Position numbers and translations under genes: made by a program. A model generated the notes under the pieces. It was not told the origin of the DNA and ran no database searches. It saw only the letters and a program-made list of their open reading frames with translations. This document shows, piece after piece, positions 60,353 through 64,000 of a stretch of 64,000 nt of DNA (the first letter of the stretch is position 1; every line of letters begins with the position of its first letter). The stretch spans positions 3,100,001-3,164,000 of the forward strand of contig NZ_CP079863.1 in assembly GCF_025263485.1 (NCBI RefSeq), in the 5' to 3' direction. Source of the stretch: Mycobacterium sp. SMC-2. Lineage in GTDB: Bacteria; Actinomycetota; Actinomycetes; Mycobacteriales; Mycobacteriaceae.

Positions 60353-61657
60353 ATGCCTGCGGCGAGGGCCGGGTTGACGCCCGAGCAGATCAGCGCGATC
60401 GACGCCGCGCATCTGTGGCACCCGTACAGCACCATCGGCGGCGAGGCCGTCGCGCCGGTGGTGGCGGTCGCCGCGCGGGGCGCCCGGCTGACCCTGATCC
60501 GGGACGGCAAGCCGATCGACGCGCTCGACGCGATGAGCTCCTGGTGGACCGCGATCCATGGGCACGGCCACCCGGTGCTGGACGCGGCGCTGACCGCGCA
60601 GCTGGGCGTGATGAACCACGTCATGTTCGGCGGGCTCACCCACGAACCGGCCGCGCGCCTGGCGCAGCTCCTGGTGGACATCACCCCGGCGGGGTTGGAC
60701 ACCGTCTTCTTCAGCGACTCCGGATCGGTGTCGGTCGAGGTCGCCGTCAAGATGGCGCTGCAGTACTGGCGCAGCCGCGGCCGGCCCGCCAAGCACCGGC
60801 TGATGACGTGGCGGGGCGGCTATCACGGGGACACCTTCACCCCGATGAGCGTCTGCGACCCCGACGGCGGCATGCACTCGCTGTGGACCGACGTGCTGGC
60901 GCGCCAGGTCTTCGCCCCGCAGGTGCCGCGCGACTACGACCCCGCCTACAGCGCCTCGTTCGAGCGGCAACTCGCCGAACACGCCGGCGAACTGGCGGCC
61001 GTCATCGTCGAGCCGGTGGTGCAGGGCGCGGGCGGCATGCGCTTCCACGACCCCCGCTACCTGCGCGACCTGCGCGAACTGTGCCTCCGGCACGACGTGC
61101 TGCTGATCTTCGACGAGATCGCCACCGGCTTCGGGCGCACCGGCGAGCTCTTCGCGGCCGACCACGCCGGGGTGAGCCCGGACATCATGTGCGTGGGCAA
61201 GGCGTTGACCGGCGGGTACGTCACCCTGGCGGCCACGCTGTGTAGCAGCGACATCGCGCACACCATCAGCGCCGGCGAAGCCGGCGCGCTGATGCACGGG
61301 CCCACCTTCATGGCCAACCCGCTGGCCTGCGCGGTGTCGGTGGCCAGCGTCGAGCTGCTGCTCGACCAGGATTGGCGCGCGCGGGTCGGCGAGATAGCCG
61401 CCGGGCTGGCATCCGGGCTCGAACCCGCGCGGGCCCTGCCCGGCGTGACCGACGTGCGGGTGTGCGGGGCGATCGGCGTCATCGAGTGCACCCGGCCGGT
61501 CGACCTGGCCATCGCCACCCCGGCGGCGCTGGGTTGCGGCGTGTGGCTGCGGCCGTTCCGCAATCTCGTCTACGCGATGCCGCCCTACATCTGCACCGAC
61601 GGCGAGATCGCCCAGATCACCTCGGCGATGGTCGAGGTCGCGCGCCTCGTTGGCTAG
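60353..61657 (+). CDS. bioA: Adenosylmethionine-8-amino-7-oxononanoate aminotransferase
   Basis: A 434-residue PLP enzyme that converts KAPA to DAPA in biotin synthesis using S-adenosylmethionine. The PLP lysine is Lys283 in VGKALTGGY, the same number as in M. tuberculosis Bio[28 protein letters not shown] and [12 protein letters not shown] are family segments. ATG 60353 is chosen on this numbering. TACCCT at 60339-60344 suggests a leaderless transcript. Confidence 0.97.
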   Translation: MPAARAGLTPEQISAIDAAHLWHPYSTIGGEAVAPVVAVAARGARLTLIRDGKPIDALDAMSSWWTAIHGHGHPVLDAALTAQLGVMNHVMFGGLTHEPAARLAQLLVDITPAGLDTVFFSDSGSVSVEVAVKMALQYWRSRGRPAKHRLMTWRGGYHGDTFTPMSVCDPDGGMHSLWTDVLARQVFAPQVPRDYDPAYSASFERQLAEHAGELAAVIVEPVVQGAGGMRFHDPRYLRDLRELCLRHDVLLIFDEIATGFGRTGELFAADHAGVSPDIMCVGKALTGGYVTLAATLCSSDIAHTISAGEAGALMHGPTFMANPLACAVSVASVELLLDQDWRARVGEIAAGLASGLEPARALPGVTDVRVCGAIGVIECTRPVDLAIATPAALGCGVWLRPFRNLVYAMPPYICTDGEIAQITSAMVEVARLVG

Positions 61658-61669
61658 CGGTGACGACCC

Positions 61670-61694
61670 CCAGCGCCCGGCTTCGCCGCGCTGG
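61670..61694 (+). repeat. Hairpin between bioA and bioF
   Basis: CCAGCG (61670-61675) pairs with CGCTGG (61689-61694), with an inner CGGC/GCCG pair. It lies 12 bases after the bioA stop. It may reduce read-through or stabilise the bioA 3' end; bioF has its own -10-like TAGGCT (61705-61710). Confidence 0.5.
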
Positions 61695-61718
61695 TGGTCG
61701 CCACTAGGCTGATCCCCA

Positions 61719-62867
61719 ATGAGGGCACCGATCGAGACGTCACCGCTGGCCTGGCTGGAGGCGGTGGAGCGGCAGCGCCGCGAGGCCGGGCTGCGCCGTA
61801 CGCTGCGGCCGCGTCCCGCCGTCGCCACCGAGCTCGATCTGGCCTCCAACGACTATCTCGGGCTGTCCCAGCACCCCGGCGTGATCGAGGGCGGCGTCGC
61901 CGCGCTGCGCATGTGGGGCGCCGGGGCCACCGGCTCCCGGCTGGTCACCGGCGACACCGAACTGCACCAGCAATTCGAGTCCGAGCTCGCCGAATACGTC
62001 GGCGCCGCATCGGGATTGCTGTTCTCGTCGGGATACGCCGCCAACCTGGGCGCGGTCGTGGGCCTGTCGGGCCGGGGTTCGCTGCTGGTGTCCGACGCCC
62101 TGTCGCACGCATCCCTGGTCGACGCCTGCCGGCTGTCGCGGGCGCGGGTGGCGGTCACGCCGCATCGCGACGTCGACGCCGTGGCGGCCGCCCTGGCCGC
62201 ACGCGACGAGGAGCGCGCCGTCGTCATCACCGAGTCGGTGTTCAGCGCCGACGGCGCCTTGGCGCCGCTGCGGGAGCTGCACGAGGCGTGCCGCCGCCAC
62301 GGCGCGCTGCTGATCGTCGACGAGGCCCACGGCCTGGGCGTGCGCGGGGGCGGGCGCGGGCTGCTGTACGAGCTGGGGCTGGCGGGCGCGCCCGACGTGG
62401 TGATGACCACGACGCTGTCCAAGGCGTTGGGCAGCCAGGGCGGCGTGGTGCTCGGGCCGGCGGCGGTGCGGGCCCACCTGATCGACGCGGCGCGGACCTT
62501 CATCTTCGACACGGGCCTGGCGCCTGCGGCGGTGGGTGCCGCGCGGGCCGCGCTGACCGTGCTGCGGGCCGAACCGTGGCGACCCGCGGCGGTGTTGCGG
62601 CATGCCCGCACGCTGGCCGAGGTGTGCGACGTCCCCGACGACCCGCAGTCGGCGGTGGTCTCGGTGATCCTGGGCGACCCGGAGGTGGCGCTGGCCGCCG
62701 CGACCGCCTGCCTCGACGCCGGCGTGAAGGTGGGCTGCTTCCGGCCCCCGACCGTGCCCGCCGGGACCTCCCGGCTGCGGCTGACCGCGCGGGCGTCGCT
62801 GGACGCCGCCGAACTCGAGATCGCCCGGCGGGTGCTCACCGACGTGCTTGCTGTGGCGCGCCGTTGA
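61719..62867 (+). CDS. bioF: 8-amino-7-oxononanoate synthase
   Basis: A 382-residue PLP enzyme that condenses pimeloyl thioester with alanine. The family segments are [33 protein letters not shown] and [13 protein letters not shown], in which Lys235 binds PLP. It lies between bioA and bioD and overlaps bioD by four bases. It corresponds to M. tuberculosis bioF1. Confidence 0.97.
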   Translation: MRAPIETSPLAWLEAVERQRREAGLRRTLRPRPAVATELDLASNDYLGLSQHPGVIEGGVAALRMWGAGATGSRLVTGDTELHQQFESELAEYVGAASGLLFSSGYAANLGAVVGLSGRGSLLVSDALSHASLVDACRLSRARVAVTPHRDVDAVAAALAARDEERAVVITESVFSADGALAPLRELHEACRRHGALLIVDEAHGLGVRGGGRGLLYELGLAGAPDVVMTTTLSKALGSQGGVVLGPAAVRAHLIDAARTFIFDTGLAPAAVGAARAALTVLRAEPWRPAAVLRHARTLAEVCDVPDDPQSAVVSVILGDPEVALAAATACLDAGVKVGCFRPPTVPAGTSRLRLTARASLDAAELEIARRVLTDVLAVARR

Positions 62868-63544
62868 CCGTCCTGGTCGTCACGGGAACGGGCACCGGGG
62901 TCGGCAAGACCGTCGTCACCGCGGCGCTGGCCTGTCACGCCCGCCAGGCCGGCATCGGCGTGGCGGTGTGCAAACCGGTCCAGACCGGCACCGACGCCGG
63001 CGACGACGACCTGGCCGAGGTCGCTCGGCTGTCCGGCGCGACCGAGCTGGCCGGGCTGGCCCGCTATCCGCAGCCCCTGGCGCCGGCCGCGGCGGCCGAG
63101 CTGGCCGGCGCGACGCTGCCCACCGCCGAACAGGTGCTGCGGGTGATCGCCGGCCTGGACCGCCCGGGGCGGCTGACGCTGGTCGAAGGGGCCGGCGGGC
63201 TGCTGGTCGAACTCGCCGCCGCGGGCATCACCCTGCGCGATCTGGCCGTCGAGCTGGGCGCCGCGGCGCTGGTCGCGGTCACCGCGGAACTGGGCACCCT
63301 CAACCACACCGCGCTGACCCTGGAATCGCTTGCCGCGCATAATGTTTCGTGTGCGGGGCTGGTCATCGGCAGCTGGCCGGCGCGCCCCGGGCCGGTGCAG
63401 ACCTCGAACCGCTCCGCCCTGGACCGGCTGGGCGCGGTGCGGGCCGCGCTGCCGGCCGGCGCCGGATCGATGGACGCCGGGCAATTCGCGGACATGAGCG
63501 CGGCGGCGTTCGACCGCGACTGGGTCACCGCGCTGGTGCGCTGA
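62864..63544 (+). CDS. bioD: Dethiobiotin synthetase
   Basis: A 226-residue P-loop enzyme that closes the ureido ring of dethiobiotin with CO2 and ATP. The P-loop is GTGTGVGKT (residues 8-16), then VCKPVQTG and [10 protein letters not shown]. The start is TTG 62864, overlapping the bioF stop (TTGA); no ATG or GTG is available that keeps the P-loop start. Length equals M. tuberculosis BioD. Confidence 0.96.
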   Translation: MTVLVVTGTGTGVGKTVVTAALACHARQAGIGVAVCKPVQTGTDAGDDDLAEVARLSGATELAGLARYPQPLAPAAAAELAGATLPTAEQVLRVIAGLDRPGRLTLVEGAGGLLVELAAAGITLRDLAVELGAAALVAVTAELGTLNHTALTLESLAAHNVSCAGLVIGSWPARPGPVQTSNRSALDRLGAVRAALPAGAGSMDAGQFADMSAAAFDRDWVTALVR

Positions 63545-64000
63545 TGGTGCATTCCATCGAGCTGCTCTTCGACGACGACACCGAGGCGACGCTCCGCGGG
63601 CTCTGGGAGGCGCTGGCCGCCGCCGGGATTCCCAGCCAGGCGCCGGCCGGGCGGCCGCACGTCACCCTCGCGGTGGCCGACCGCATCGCCGAGGAGGCCG
63701 ACGCCGCGTTGCGGCCGCTGGCCGAGCGGCTGCCGCTGGGCTGCGTCGTGGGCGCGTCGCTGCTGCTCGGGCGGTCCAGTGCGATCCTGGCCCGGCTCAT
63801 CGTGCCGACGGCGGAGTTGCTCGATTTCCACACCCAGGTGCACCGGCTGAGCGGCGAGCACCTGGCCCCCGCGCCGGCCCCCACCAGCCTGCCCGGTCAG
63901 TGGACGCCGCATGTCACGCTGGCCCGCCGCGTCGGGGGGCGGGCGTTGAGCCGGGCGCTGCGCATCGCGGGGCGGCCCCCGCTCGTCGAGGGCAGTTTCA
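63544..64000 (+). CDS. 2'-5' RNA ligase-like 2H phosphoesterase, 3'-truncated by the window end (Rv1571-like)
   Basis: The 152 residues in view carry both H-x-T motifs of the 2H family: RPHVTLAV near residue 40 and TPHVTLAR near residue 124. The start ATG overlaps the bioD stop by one base (TGATG), so it belongs to the biotin operon. It may be a cyclic phosphodiesterase or RNA-processing enzyme. Only a short C-terminal part is missing if its length is like the recalled Rv1571 (169). Confidence 0.85.
   Translation, partial: MVHSIELLFDDDTEATLRGLWEALAAAGIPSQAPAGRPHVTLAVADRIAEEADAALRPLAERLPLGCVVGASLLLGRSSAILARLIVPTAELLDFHTQVHRLSGEHLAPAPAPTSLPGQWTPHVTLARRVGGRALSRALRIAGRPPLVEGSF

Noticed and set aside
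61853..63484. A 543-residue minus-strand frame opposite bioF and bioD
   Set aside because: It is antisense to two confidently identified genes and shows no domains.

Overview
The window looks like chromosome of a slow-growing non-tuberculous Mycobacterium, most likely from the M. avium complex. The sequence is very GC-rich throughout. It carries a PPE protein, a DnaE1-type replicative polymerase, a RipD-like NlpC/P60 protein, F420/DDN-type enzymes and an eukaryote-like IleRS. The core gene order follows, as I recall it, M. tuberculosis Rv1531 to Rv1571. Species assignment and locus comparisons are from memory, not from a search.

Layout. 2-13780: 3' part of a large non-ribosomal peptide synthetase (NRPS) gene, cut by the window start, with four modules and a terminal reductase. 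13880-15611: AhpD-like and nitronate-monooxygenase-like genes. 15789-16604: promoter, M-box magnesium riboswitch, a short leader ORF with a strong ribosome binding site, a small protein gene (Rv1535-like) and a hairpin. 16615-19961: T-box leader and ileS. 19962-20981: a DUF559/AbiEi-like gene bracketed by two copies of a palindromic repeat. 20999-24898: dinX, ansA, lspA and an RluD-like gene. 24899-25868: a methyltransferase and the C-terminal remnant of the truncated haemoglobin gene glbN. 26122-32155: two short-chain dehydrogenases, an SRPBCC protein and dnaE1. 32174-34190: a three-gene nitrile hydratase/thiocyanate hydrolase-like cluster. 34242-40326: an MBL hydrolase and PPOX pair facing a MerR-VOC pair across a perfect operator, then fadD11-plsB1. 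40410-45076: accessory block (secreted protein, small ORF, PPE, MFS transporter, DUF6065). 45114-49842: DDN-like gene, ilvA, PAP2 phosphatase, PPOX and a MocR regulator. 50066-60290 (minus strand): treX-treY-treZ, a membrane acyltransferase, ripD and a small membrane protein. 60353-64000: bioA-bioF-bioD and a 2H phosphoesterase cut by the window end.

How it works together. The NRPS probably makes a short peptide with one D-residue, released by reduction as an aldehyde or alcohol. Two RNA sensors sit next to each other: Mg2+ (M-box) for the Rv1535-like gene and uncharged tRNA-Ile (T-box) for ileS. treX, treY and treZ convert glycogen to trehalose, and bioA, bioF and bioD complete biotin synthesis. 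FadD11-PlsB1 is a translationally coupled acyl activation/glycerol-3-phosphate acylation pair.

The least ordinary signals are the M-box leader with an internal Ser/Pro-rich ORF, the NRPS with a mosaic adenylation domain, the nitrile hydratase-like cluster without a visible activator gene, the glbN deletion scar, and the repeat-bracketed nuclease-like gene. I saw no tRNA, rRNA, CRISPR array or transposase gene.
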